A DNA stretch of 64,000 nt from Lithospermum erythrorhizon (taxonomy: Eukaryota > Streptophyta > Magnoliopsida > Boraginales > Boraginaceae): positions 1,364,001 through 1,428,000 of the forward strand of contig JADFUC010001889.1 of the NCBI GenBank assembly GCA_019722365.1. Reading direction: 5' to 3'. The notes below the pieces were generated by a model. It was not told the DNA's origin and searched no databases. It saw only the letters and a list, made by a program, of their open reading frames with translations. Within the stretch, counting starts at the first letter, position 1. Every line of letters begins with the position of its first letter. Positions 22,199 through 33,617 of this stretch are shown in pieces. The position numbers and the translations under genes are program-made.

Positions 22199-24013
22199 TT
22201 GGAGTTCTTGAATAGTTGAATGGTATATCATATACTTATGGAGTATTAATATACAAAGTTATTGTAAGCCATTAGTTGCAGTGCTTCAACAGTGATCAAA
22301 CATGGTTCAATTTTAATGTTGAAATCCAGTATTGATTAATGATATTTTATGTTTTTGCTGGAAATCCCTTATCTGGAAAGATTATCACTTTCTTTGCAAT
22401 CCATCCACTAGCTAGTAGCTTAGGGAAAAATATACTTGTCCAGTTGAGCTCCATTTGATAAGTATTGTATTGTGAGTTATTTTTTAAATAAATTGTGAAT
22501 TTTAATTTGTTTACATGTTTTGTGATAGTGGAAACAATATAAACTCACTCGTTTTTTTAGTTGTTATTTTAGTAACTTCTTGTAGATTAATAAAAAATAT
22601 AATCGAAAAATACATTTAAAATGTAGAATGATAATTAATTGAAAATATATGGGTGGTTGTTTGATAATTTAAGATAAAAGATAATTAAAAAATTCATTAA
22701 AAATGTGAAAATATCTGATTTATTTATGTTAAAGCGATAATTATTTTGAAACAAATAATTTAACATAAAACGATAAATATAAAAAAAATGGTTGGAGTAT
22801 AAAATAAGATGCATTGAATTTCAATAACTAACAAAACGTCGTCGTTCTCCGCCTACGCCACTCAGGGTTTTTTGGTACTAAAAACCCTAATCCCCCAATT
22901 TCCCCTAATTATTTCTTCTTTAAATTATTTCCCAAATTTCACCCAATTTCTGATATCTTCAATTTCTCACTATGTCTTAATATTGTGTACTAATTGGCTC
23001 AATTCAAAGTTGTGTGTATCAGTTAAGGCAATAAAGTTATTAATTTTGATAGTTGAAAAATAAACTGAATAATATTTTATTGATGAATTGTATGTTATTA
23101 GCCTTTGTATTTTGATGAGTATGTTAATATTTATAGTTTAGTTAACCTAGATAATTGTGTTCAATTATTCAGTAATAATGATGCAAAGATTTTGCTTGGT
23201 TGCATACCCACATAGTATGTTCTTCAATAACACTAATTATCTTGTGACTCCGTCGTCTACTCGTCTTGATATCTGATGTTACATATATTGGTTGGTCTTG
23301 TGCATTCTTTGCTACTATATCGCGTGAATGCGATAAACTTAGTATGCATACTGGTGAATATTTTGGTTGTAATGTTGAGTGAAGTAATGTATGGAACGGA
23401 GTGTATCATTTGAATGGACTTTGGCATCGATTCATTTGGGTTGTTAGACTTCCACCTCATAAGACTTTCGACTATACATTTGCATCCTGCAGAAATTTTG
23501 TAACTTAGTTATTTTGTAAAGTGTTTTGACTGAGTTCTGATGTAAAAGATAAAGAAGAGATAATTATTTGGTGGCTAAGTAGTTTTAGAAGGAACTTCAA
23601 GAAGTGGTGTGGTTCCCCTGGTGCATTGTTTCTCTCCTAGTGGTAGTGTTTAACATGGTTGGCAATTTAAGATATATATTGGAAAATATGACTTCGACTC
23701 ATTCTACCTGCAATCAAAGCTTTTGCTGGTTTTGGAAATGAAAATATTATCAATGCATTTGTCGCTTGAGATATTGAATCGCTAAAGAATATTGATATGT
23801 ATACAAAATTCGAATGTGATAGATCCATTCCTGCTAGGAGTGTAATTTATTTGTTTGTTGTTCTTTAGAATCCAGTGAGAGTGTAATTTTATTTTTTACT
23901 GTTTTTGGAATTCTCGTTTTGGAGAATATTTAAAATTCTCATTCTTGTGTCAAGGCATCAAGCTGAAGGATAACTAACTTCCGCACATTGGAAATTTCAG
24001 CAGTCCCATTGAA
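22199..24013. other. MCTP 3' flank and ATG10 leader region
   Basis: From about 22840 the sequence looks like a plant leader (GCCACTCAGGGTTTTTTGG..AAAACCCTAATCCCCC). ACATTGGAAATTTCAG ending at 24000 is a good splice acceptor 13 bases before the ATG of ATG10, so a leader intron of about 1 kb is likely. No coding exon was found between. A MITE-like end (ATGGTTGGAGTA) sits at 22788-22799. Confidence 0.45.
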
Positions 24014-24712
24014 ATGATAGAGCGAATGCCAATTTGGGATGGGACGATATCATCTGATGAATTTTATGTTGCTGCTTGTTCTTTTGTCGAGTTGTGGAAA
24101 GAACATAATGATGCTCTTCCTCAATGGTCATGGGTCAATTGTTCGCAAAAGTGCTGGATTTCTCCCAGTAAAGTTGATGGATATCTCTCTCTAGAGAACG
24201 TGATTCTTCCGAAGTCAGCTCAGGAACATAATGATCATGAAGCTAGCTGTGAAGATGAGTGTAGTTTCTCTAATGAAGATGAAATTATTGATGATGCTAT
24301 ATTGGTTCAAGATGATGATCATGAAAGGCGTTACTACGATTTCCATGTTGTTTATAACCAGTCATATAAGGTTCCAGTGCTACACTTGCGTGCACATTAC
24401 ATTGGTGGGCAACAATTGTCGGTAAATATCATTGAAAAGGACATTTCTATCAACTCGGGAGACGTGCTAGGGGTAACTAAATCGATGTTCTTGACACAAG
24501 AGGAGCATCCCTACTTGAACCGACCGTGGTGCATGCTACATCCATGTGGAACCAGTGAGTGTATGAAACTTCTCTTCTCTAATAAAGATTTAGCAAATAA
24601 AATTGATGTGCCTATAGAGAAGTATCTGGTGGCATGGTTCTCAGTTGTTGGACAACTATTTGGTTTCAAATTACCCTTTGGAATGCTGCATAATGTCAAC
24701 TATAGAGCTTGA
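24014..24712 (+). CDS. ATG10: Autophagy-related protein 10 (ATG10), E2-like enzyme for ATG12-ATG5 conjugation
   Basis: One uninterrupted frame of 232 residues. Family marks: WDGTISSDEF at the start, DGYLSLENV (55-63), an acidic stretch (80-101), YDFHVVYNQSYKVPVLHLRA (108-127), EEHPYLNRPWCMLHPCGT (163-180) and WFSVVGQLFGFKLPF near the end. Cys178 in LHPCGT corresponds to the catalytic Cys that receives ATG12 from ATG7 and passes it to ATG5, in the cytosol. The length matches plant ATG10 (about 225-230). A second in-frame Met at residue 5 lies close behind; the first is used because it follows the leader acceptor at 24000. The coding region has no intron, which is unusual if, as I recall, Arabidopsis ATG10 is split into several exons. 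Nothing suggests it is broken. Confidence 0.93.
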   Translation: MIERMPIWDGTISSDEFYVAACSFVELWKEHNDALPQWSWVNCSQKCWISPSKVDGYLSLENVILPKSAQEHNDHEASCEDECSFSNEDEIIDDAILVQDDDHERRYYDFHVVYNQSYKVPVLHLRAHYIGGQQLSVNIIEKDISINSGDVLGVTKSMFLTQEEHPYLNRPWCMLHPCGTSECMKLLFSNKDLANKIDVPIEKYLVAWFSVVGQLFGFKLPFGMLHNVNYRA

Positions 24713-25248
24713 ATCCAATTGATTTGTATGATTTATTCACAGAGTCAGTCCCATATCGTTAGATTATGTACTTCTGGGTTAATTAAATACCATACTGGGT
24801 TAGTCAAGAAACTTTGAATCAGTGTCAGCGTGCGTGCGTCTTTTATAAAGAGTTTCACACTTTTGAGTGAGGTAGGGGGAAGGGGTCGGATAGTATCTAA
24901 CCTTATCCCTATAATAGCAATTAGGTGGTTTCCGAATAGATCCAAAAATCTCTGACTCAATTGATTGAAAATTTGGGTTCGAAATGTTGGAAATGTAATT
25001 TTATTTGTATTATTAACAATATTATTACATTCCGCATTTTTTGTTTTGTTTTTGTTTGTGAAAATTCAAGCATTGGATAGTTTGATGCTTGAATATTGGG
25101 TGATTCAAGGGCTAAGTTGACAATCTTGTTCTTGAATGTAGAAGATGAATCTGTTCTTTGACAATGTAATGGTGCTATCATATTTCATTTGTCATAATAT
25201 TCAATTTGCACAATTACAATCAATAACTCATGTGTGTAATGTGGATAT
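24713..25248. other. Convergent intergenic space between ATG10 and GT47
   Basis: About 530 bp of AT-rich DNA serve as 3' flank for both genes. Nothing else is seen. Confidence 0.6.
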
Positions 25249-26082
25249 TTACAAAACAGCAAAGTTGAATTCTACCCTTACATGACTTCGTCTAAGCCAT
25301 AATTCATACAAAACGAAATGAAAAACATCAAAGTCTCTAGCAACATTATTCCATTGAAAATGTTGTTGCACTTTTACAACATTTTCTTGTAACCTCAAAT
25401 ACTCTTCATAGCTTATATCTTGAAGTATTTTCTTCAACATTGGGATATCCAATGTCGAAACCACCACCGAGAAGCTTTTCCAATTCAATATATCCGAATA
25501 TGGTAAATCATAATGATCCGCCAACACCACCGGAACACAACCATAATAAATGGCGTCTCCGATTCGAGCTGTGTTTACTTCAAAGCCTTTGGCATGGATG
25601 CAATATTTGCTACTCAATAGTGCTTCTGAGTAGGGTGTTTTTAGTCGCTTTTGATGGACGGAAATATTTGTGTCATTTTTCCAAACTTGCACAAGTTGTT
25701 CTCGTACCCGGGAATTCATTGCCCCTGCATAAAAGGCAAGCTTTTCCCTGAAATAAACAATTTCAAGAATTTGAGAAAGATCACATATTGAGACTCAATA
25801 AATGAATTGATTGTAGTCCTTTTCATAACGTTTGGAAATGGTCATGTTCTATTAATATTATCAACTACTTTTGTGATGGAGTATAACATTTTAGAGGAAG
25901 TGGAAGTTTCTTAAGAGTGCAAGAAATACTCTGCTTTAGGTTTTTTCTGTTTAGATCAACTCCATGTTCCAAATTAGGGGAGATAAGTATATCCTCTCAC
26001 TATTCTTTATAATTGAAATATACTATTCCGTATTTGTTTTTTAGCTTCGAATTATTATTAGATACTATACACTATACACACA

Positions 26083-26133
<51 letters not shown>

Positions 26134-28195
26134 GACACTAATTTTTTATTTGATTATGGTTATATTTGGGTCTAAACTAAATTTTTGTAATTATCAAATC
26201 TATGAATTACATTGTAAATGAGCATCTAAAGTTACCTTTGAGATGGCGGTCGGAGTGGACGATCCCCTTTCCTTGGCCAAATTTGAGGTATAGATGCATC
26301 TTTGTGAGCAACATATCCTTGTAAGAAGTAGCTAGAAGAGCAAACAATTTGAATTGCATTGAATCTAACATGAATTGCTTGTTCCATTGCAGTCCTTCCA
26401 ATAGAATGACAAGCCACATAAAAATGATCAGCCCCATTAGTTCTATTCCAATAAGGAAAATTGTGACTAATGTTGTGAATATAGTTTTTAATAAACTTTG
26501 GAATTCCTCCAACCCCTACTCTTCTATCATTCCTCATGCTAGCAATTGAGAATGGAAGGTAGAAAAGGTCAGCTTCTGAAGGGTCATTTGTGATAAATTG
26601 ACTTTCAAAGAGGGCTTTTTTGAAATAACTCTCACTAGCATAGTTTCCACTAGGATCATCATCCATAGGCAAAAACACATTTGCAAAAGGGTCCCTTTTC
26701 TTGTGGGGGTATACATATATTTTGAGGCTTCTATTCATTTCCTTATAGTCCTCCAAAAAGATATCTTTGTCATGGAACAAATCCTTGCTATTAACATCAT
26801 TGTGGCCTGATAGATGAAAAGAACGTGCCATAAATTTTAAAATTAAAAATAATGAAAATACTCAAGTTATGAAGATATTTTCCTCAAAGTTGAAAAATAT
26901 GACCATGGAATAATATTAGAAGTTGCATTATTATTCTAGCTACCAGTTGCAAGAACAGAAAAATCAACTACCGCCTTCAGTTGCATGTGTTTTATTATTG
27001 GCTGCCTTATTCTTGTAATCTTGTTCTCACACATATAAGTTATTAGGACTATTAATTAAACTATATCACCTTGTTAGTATAAAAGTAGGGGTGCATACTA
27101 TCTTTGTCGGATCATACAGCTTTCAACTGAATTTCAAGTTACAATTTGAATATGCATATTACATAACAGCAAAATGGAGTCCATATTTGTATCATCTATA
27201 ATTATTATTTAATCAACCATGCATGCCTTCACAAAAGAACTTTATTAATTATTATCTCTCCTTTTAGCCTCATTTGATTTTGTACATATCATATATTGGA
27301 TGCTTACATATATATATGATATGTGTTAAATACATGTATAATAATTTACCAAAGCAGAGATATGATAGGAGGTACAAAATTAAATCATAAAATCTTATTA
27401 GTCCTTGACAATCATATATTAGTGGCATTTCAGAAATGACAATCGTCTCATGCCACATGACAGAGCTATACTAAATCTTCCAAATTATATTGTTCAAATT
27501 TATTTACTTTGATTGATCTATCCTACTCATTAATGTGCCCTACCAAATGAAAAGTTACATTTTTATACTTTGACAATTTAAATTAAAAGATATGTAGTTA
27601 GTTGTCTAGGATAGAAATGTTTGAAGGATGAATAATCATTAATATCTTAGCTAAAATCGCTCTTTACAGAATTTTTTATTTTGACTACGTGTATAATATA
27701 GAGTAAGGTAACAAAAAATTCACCAACTATAGAATTTGGGAGTTGTAATAAATTATGGTTATTATTACCATGATCTTCAATAACTTCATCAACAATTTCT
27801 GTTTTTGGGGTTTCCCCATCATCTCCTTTCCCTCTTGGTCCTTCTTGAGAATCAAGACGATCATCATCACTTGGCGAAGAATGAAAAGAATAAATATTAT
27901 GTTGTTGTCCATCAACCTCTATCTTTACAAGTGAAGAATACGACTTTATAAGTGACTGAGGAGTGCTAAATATGGGAACATGGTGTTCATCATCATCTTC
28001 ATCAAGACGGTGGCTAGCTAAATGGGGATGATGATTAATGAGTGATTTCGTGTTAGTTGACATATAAATTGAGACAAAGAAAGTCGTCAAGATTGCTAAA
28101 CATGTTGCTATTAAGAAAAAGAAATTTGATGCATCTTTAAGTTGGCGATGAGAAAAATGGGAGGAACTTCTGGAGAGGAACCTACCCATATTCAT
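25249..28195 (-). CDS. Exostosin-family (GT47) glycosyltransferase
   Basis: Minus-strand exons 28195-27769, 26806-26236 and 25747-25249 join with matching phases to 498 residues plus stop. The N-terminus is a short cytosolic arm and one membrane anchor (about 25-45, FFFLIATCLAILTTFFVSIY), the type II layout of Golgi glycosyltransferases. A variable acidic stem follows, then the exostosin domain: LKIYVYPH (170-177), ADLFYLPFSIASMR, GADHFYVACH, the HKDASIPQIWP block, LAFYAGAMNSRVR at the exon 2-3 junction, and KGFEVNTARIGDAIYYGCVP with VVLADHYDLPYSDILNWKSF (about 385-425), the sugar-nucleotide binding end. It belongs to the plant group of 'probable glycosyltransferase At5g03795/At5g25310' type; the donor and acceptor are not known from sequence. 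Intron 1 (962 bp) and intron 2 (488 bp) contain AT-rich DNA, intron 2 with a CA/TA microsatellite. Confidence 0.93.
26075..26130. repeat. Compound (CA)n-(TA)n microsatellite in GT47 intron 2
   Basis: A CA run (26075-26099, one break) passes directly into a TA run (26100-26130). Such loci are usually length-polymorphic. Confidence 0.95.
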
Positions 28196-28794
28196 TATAT
28201 AACTCTAATAAGCTACCTCATATAATCACAATTCATTATAAATATGAGCTAAAATGACTTGGTCAAGTATATAGCAAAAGCAGCTACATATTTATCTTTG
28301 ACAGAAATGGAGACTTGTCTTCGCATGGCCTATCACCAACTTATATTCAATCTATACGTCATGCAGGATTATTGGATTATTTGAGTAAACAAATTGGGAT
28401 ATTAATTAATTAATGACATGATTGGTATGTTTTCGTTCACGTAAGCTCTCTTTGAACAATTATTTTGATGGAAGGTTCATCAACCGTTCAAACATTTCTT
28501 GCATTGGATTTTTGTATATATATGTGGTCGCCATTAGAAAAAAAAAATAAGAGGGCCAAATAAAAAATATTTATTGATAAAGCAAATCACTTATTAAAAA
28601 AAGATTTTTCAAACTCTTCATGGGCCAAACAATATAAAGTTACAAATTTAAACAAAATAAAGGGTCAACATGTAGTTTCAATCATACAGTAATTAATTTT
28701 GAATTTGATGTTTTTCAATATAATAATCAATCTACTTTTGATTAATATGGAGTAACACATTCCTATAACTTTGTGTTTTAATAAAAAGATAATA
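28196..28794. other. Upstream region of the GT47 gene
   Basis: AT-rich DNA that should hold the minus-strand promoter. No clear regulatory motif was identified. Confidence 0.4.
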
Positions 28795-29051
28795 CTTCCT
28801 CCATTTCTAAAAAATTATTACATTTTGAATTTTAATAGTTAATTTTTTTAATTTTGAACTCAAATTACTTTTAATGTGTTATATATTTATTTGGGAAAAA
28901 TATATCAATATGTAGTATTTTCAACATACTTTTACTATTAAATTGATAATTTCGATTAAAATTGAAATTTTAAATGTTAATCAACATTGTAAAATTTGTT
29001 AATTTTTTATCATGAAAAATCAGATCTAACAATCTTTTAATGATAGAGGAA
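28795..29051 (-). mobile_element. Stowaway-type MITE, copy 1
   Basis: The segment starts CTTCCTCCATTTCTAAAAAAT and ends AACAATCTTTTAATGATAGAGGAA, flanked by TA. Its interior, read in reverse complement, matches the MITE at 33356-33617 almost throughout (for example GAACTCAAAT.ACTTTTAATGTG and TTATTTGGGAAAAATATAT). It is non-coding and belongs to Tc1/mariner-derived Stowaway elements. Confidence 0.8.
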
Positions 29052-29307
29052 TATTATATACTGCACCTCAAATATCTATATGTCAAAATTTTGAACAGTA
29101 AAAAACTTACTTGAATAGCATTACTTATGATCAATAATTAATAATTTAATCGATCTCAAACATCTCAATCGAACTGAGATGGATAAAAATATGCATTATT
29201 CGATAGTTATGGCGGCTAATATTTAATTGTTTATCATCTTATTATATCTTGATTTAATAAGAAAGTAAATTGATATGTGTAAAATTAGAATTTGTCAACT
29301 CATATTA

Positions 29308-29690
29308 TTACTTTCTAAGTGTTTTGGTAAAAATATCAGATAATTGATTTGTAATAGAAACATGATTCAACCGAACCGTGTCATCTAATATTGAATCCCG
29401 CAAAAAATGACAATCACTCTCAATGTATTTCGTACATTCATGAAAAACGGGATTCTGTACCAAATGCACCGTAGACTGACTATCATATAACAACTCTATA
29501 GACCATGTGTGAAACACCCCAAAACAACGAAGAAGACTCTTCAACCATTTAAACTCATAGGTAATAACAGTCATGGACCTGTATTCAGCCTCAACAGAAG
29601 AACGAGACATAATCGCCTGGTTCTTGGTCTTTCAAGAAACAGAAGAAGCATCCAAAAATACAATCCATCCAAATACAGAACGACGAGTAA
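29308..29690 (-). pseudogene. Copia RNase H / pol-end fragment
   Basis: Minus-strand translation gives TRRSVFGWIVFLDASSVS, a stop, then KTKNQAIMSRSSVEAEYRS..., the tail NPVFHECTKYIESDCHFLRD and ITNQLSDIFTKTLRK. This is the end of copia pol, with 100 codons still open (29308-29610). No LTR or other domain is attached, so it is a truncated insertion and a third copia lineage by its wording. Confidence 0.85.
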
Positions 29691-30988
29691 TAATATATAT
29701 ACTTACTCACCAATTCAAGGAAAAGAATATATAGTCCTGTATTATTTTATTTTTTTTGATTTTAGACTTGTATGAAATTGATTGTCACAACAGTGTAATT
29801 GATTAAATTAAGAATTAAACTGATTTTAAAAATTACAATAATCAATATTCCTTCTTTTGTTATAATTAGAATAATAATGAATATCAAAACAAGTGCTTAG
29901 CTTTTTGTTAGAATTATTATTGCTATAGATTTTTTCCAGAAATAATGATAACCTAGAACTAATAATAATATGTATATTATTAGTGGTCCCAATTCCCAAA
30001 AGGTTGTATTTATGTAAATGGCCTCAAGTCTTTCAAAAATATTCTATAGAGACGAATCAGTTTGGTGGCGTAGTGGTACTTTGTTTACTACTCCTTATAA
30101 TATACTCCTTCCGATGCATTGACATTCTAAATAAAAATTTTTACTTAAATATTGACATTGGAATTTCAATACATTTCATTAGCTTTTCTTTTTGCCTCTA
30201 CTTAATTTATTCAAAAGTTACATAGTAAAATATAAAGCTACTTATGTTTAATGCAATTAATTGTTGTTTTAGTTATTACCAGATATATGTGCAAATGTAC
30301 TATATTCTTAATTGATTCTTAATTAACGTGAAAAATGCCAGAATGTCAAGTGAAAAAAAGGGAAAAGAATAGGAACTAGGTTAGCAGTATCAATTATCAT
30401 CGGTTCACGCCAAGCTCTGGTTCTCACAGACATGTTCTGCCTATCACCAATCTCGATAATTGGCAGCGACAGCCAGTCAGCGAACACTAATCCTCCGTAG
30501 GCATTTTAGTCAACCACCCGAAGTTGTTATAAGATACAGGAAATGACTATTTTGCCCCCCCCATTTGCAAGCATAGTAGTTAGAAATTTCATCAAGGGCA
30601 AAATTGTCATTTCACTAAAAAAGTTACTATTTTGACTAAAATACCACGAGCTAGTGTTTTAACCGCCATTTGATCGCCGGATCAAATTTGCCAATTTTCA
30701 AAAGTTAGCGATAGAATCAACATGCTAATAATCGAAGGATTGAATCTTAAACCCGAAATGAAAAGCCTACCCTATAAACTACTATTATTACCGTAGACAA
30801 AGGGAAAGTACCAGGGAACTAAAAGTTGCCATGGACCTTTTCCTTCCACCATTATTCTTGGGACAAAAATGTTAGATGATTTTCAGTTTGATAGAGTTAT
30901 ATATACTGATAATATGCATACGTCAAGAAATATGATAAAAACGAAAATATGTTTGGGATTAAAAATCTAGTAAAAAAATATAATGTAT
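29691..30988. other. Intergenic DNA, no gene seen
   Basis: Mostly AT-rich. A less AT-rich patch at about 30360-30700 (GGTTCACGCCAAGCTCTGG..) has no open frame of note. Confidence 0.5.
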
Positions 30989-31862
30989 GTACAATAATTT
31001 CGATTTTACCTTTTATTAAAATTGGGATTTCGTAAATTTTAGGTTTCTTTTCATTTTACCTCCTGAATTATCACTATCTTTTTAAATTGTCCCCTCAAAC
31101 TATTATTTTTTCAACCGCCTAAAAGACTCTTCCTTTCAAATCGCTCTCTCCCCATTCCTCCGCCAAAGACAAAAATTCCCCTGGCAATTCTTCTTCTTCA
31201 AACCAAACCCTACCCACCAACACCAACTCACCACCACCAATTAAGACCATGCTATCACCATTCTCATCCCCTTCTCGACAACCAACTTATTCGCCCTCCC
31301 ACGGGCTCTCTCATCCCCTTCCCTTTCACCCCAGATTCTCTGCACCTCCCCCAATCCGTGGGCTCCGACCTTCCCCCACCTCCAAACGAAACCATCCCTC
31401 ACCCCAAGCTGAAGTCGCGAAGTTGCAGAGAAAGAAGATGGGGTTTAAGGCGACTAAGGTCTCAAATCGGTGAAAAAACGGGAGGGGGGGCTGAAAGCGG
31501 CAAAGGAGCGAGGGGAAAGAGCCTGACCGAAAGGGGCAATGTGAACGATTTTGATCGGGGAGCGGGTCGGGGAAATAAAAGTACAGCTGAGAAATATGAT
31601 AACAATTAAGTAGAAGATTTCAGACACTCAAGGCCATGGAATGGCCATTAAGTGCTTATTAAGAAGCTACTGGCGTGATTTTTTATCTTTCCGCATGAAT
31701 CGTGGACAATTTAAAAAGGAATAATACTTAGAGTACGTTGAAAAAATAATAGTTTGAGGGGAGAATTTAAAAAAATAATGATAGTTCAGGAGGCAAAATG
31801 GAAAGAAACCTAAATTTTAACATCAAATTGGATGAAATCTCAAAATAAATCGATAATAGTAC
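30989..31862. mobile_element. Long-TIR Mutator-like element carrying GC-rich cargo (Pack-MULE-like)
   Basis: About 126-bp inverted repeats: left 30989-31115 and right 31737-31862. Matching blocks include GGTTTCTTTTCATTTTACCTCCTGAATTATCACTAT against the complement of ATAATGATAGTTCAGGAGGCAAAATGGAAAGAAACC, and CCCCTCAAACTATTATTTTTTCAAC, which is exact. The interior is strikingly GC-rich and gene-like. It has a leader with ACCAACACCAACTCACC and an ATG at 31249 opening a 74-codon Pro/Ser-rich frame (31249-31473), overlapped by an 83-codon frame at 31358-31609. No transposase is present. Long TIRs are typical of Mutator-like elements. I could not find a 9-bp target duplication, so the ends and family are tentative. 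Confidence 0.6.
31249..31473 (+). CDS. Hypothetical 74-aa Pro/Ser-rich ORF inside the long-TIR element
   Basis: The frame begins MLSPFSSPSRQPTYS and is rich in Pro, Ser and His, with a basic end (KLQRKKMGFKATKVSNR). It follows a leader-like, C/A-rich stretch with a fair start context. It may be a scrap of a host gene's first exon carried by the element, for example a transit-peptide-like start. No domain is recognised and it may not be expressed. Confidence 0.2.
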   Translation: MLSPFSSPSRQPTYSPSHGLSHPLPFHPRFSAPPPIRGLRPSPTSKRNHPSPQAEVAKLQRKKMGFKATKVSNR

Positions 31863-33355
31863 TTCAGTCCATAATCTAAATGAGAGATAAACTAGAGAGA
31901 CCAAAATGACCATTCATCAAAAGTTTATTGGGCCAAATGAATCTAAACATCTATTTGTATTTAAATAACCTAGTTATTATGAACAATTTTATTGCTCTCC
32001 AATTAATTCAATGACATTTTGTTTATCGATGTTCCGTGATTAACTTTTATTATTTGTTTGAATAAACCTAAAATTGATCGATGGATTTTACTTTTATTTC
32101 TTATTTTCTTATATTTTTTTATCATTTATTCATGGTTAACTTTTCATCTCAAAAGATCTTAATATGAGTTGAAATAAATTTATTGAGATTGGATACATAA
32201 TATAACATAATGTTGAAATGAATTCATAAGATATCAGAAGATATTATGAGAGTCGGTATGTTGATCAAAGACATATGTAAATCTGTTTGATTGATAAGAT
32301 CCAAAATAAACTAGACATCTAATGTTGTGGTTCAAGTAGATTATGATCTGTGTGCACCAAATTATATATGTGAGAGGATGGGAAGGAATCCAATCCTACA
32401 TTAGAAAACATGAAGATATTAATACATTCAATTCAAGGTTAATTAATAATTATATATATTTTGCTACACGTCATATCACCAATTAATTTTAAAATTTGAG
32501 TTCATAATACTATTAATTGATGGCAAATAAGGTAAATCGTATCTTGTGATAATTAAAGTTCTCAAAGTTAAAAATGTTTCTTTTTTATTAGGCAAGTTCA
32601 CTAGCAAGAATAAAGGACAGTTTTAAGAAACATGACACATTATTGAAACATCACCATCAGATTATCCAGAAAAAGATGAAAGGCATTATATTTTATTCAA
32701 TGGAAGTAGGGTATGATTTATATAGTAAGGATATAGTGACTCCTCTTGATGGACATTTGGTTACGTATTTACCCTCAATGATTAACTAAGTAGTAGCACA
32801 TTACACGTAACAAACAAAATAATCCAGCGATATGAAAGGGATTGATCGACTTTCAAGTAATACCATCTCCAGCAATAAGTTAAAATTTAAACATTTTTCT
32901 ATTTCATCCAATAACATTCTAATACTTATCATTATCACATCAGCTAGACATTCATATACTTTTTCATATTCTCTTTCACGAACATCACTCAATTTCAATT
33001 TTTTTTGTACCCAAAAAATACAAACTCTAACTCTATTTATAGATCTTGAAAAATAAAAATGTTGGTTGAAAAAAATTAATTTTGAATAATTATTTGGCCA
33101 AAAGCCATTTTAAAAAATAATGATAAATTTTCAAGAATCTGATCCGAAGCTAATTTAAATACCTTAAAGCTCATTTAATAACTTGGAAAAATTATAAAGT
33201 AGTTAGCAGAAAGATGCCTTCCTCACAAGAGATCAAATAACTTTATTAACGCCACCTATTACACACATCAAATAATTTTGTCAATGCCTACCTGTTACAC
33301 TTAGTCTAATAGGAGGTTTGGAATGGTGTACATTTTTATCGACAAAACAATACTA
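31863..33355. other. AT-rich intergenic stretch
   Basis: No gene or element recognised; short frames on both strands near 32800-33056 are low-complexity. Confidence 0.5.
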
Positions 33356-33617
33356 CTCCCTCCATTCCTAAAAGATTATCAACTTTACATTTTCATGATC
33401 AAAGATTAACAGATTTTACAATCTTAATTAATATCCAAAATTTTATTTGAATCAAAATTATCAATTTAATAGTAAAATATGTTGAAAATATTACATATTA
33501 ATATATTTTTCCCAAATAAATATATAACACATTAAAAGTTATTTGAGTTCAAAAATAAAAAATAAAAAATCAACTATTGAACTTCAAAATGTGACAATCT
33601 TTTAGAGATGGAGGGAG
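33356..33617 (+). mobile_element. Stowaway-type MITE, copy 2 (intact ends)
   Basis: The 262-bp element begins CTCCCTCCATTCCTAAAAGATTATCA and ends TGACAATCTTTTAGAGATGGAGGGAG. The 26-bp inverted repeats differ at only three places. TA on each side (33354-33355, 33618-33619) is the Stowaway target duplication. The interior is AT-rich and non-coding. It is in the opposite orientation to its relative at 28795-29051. Confidence 0.93.
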
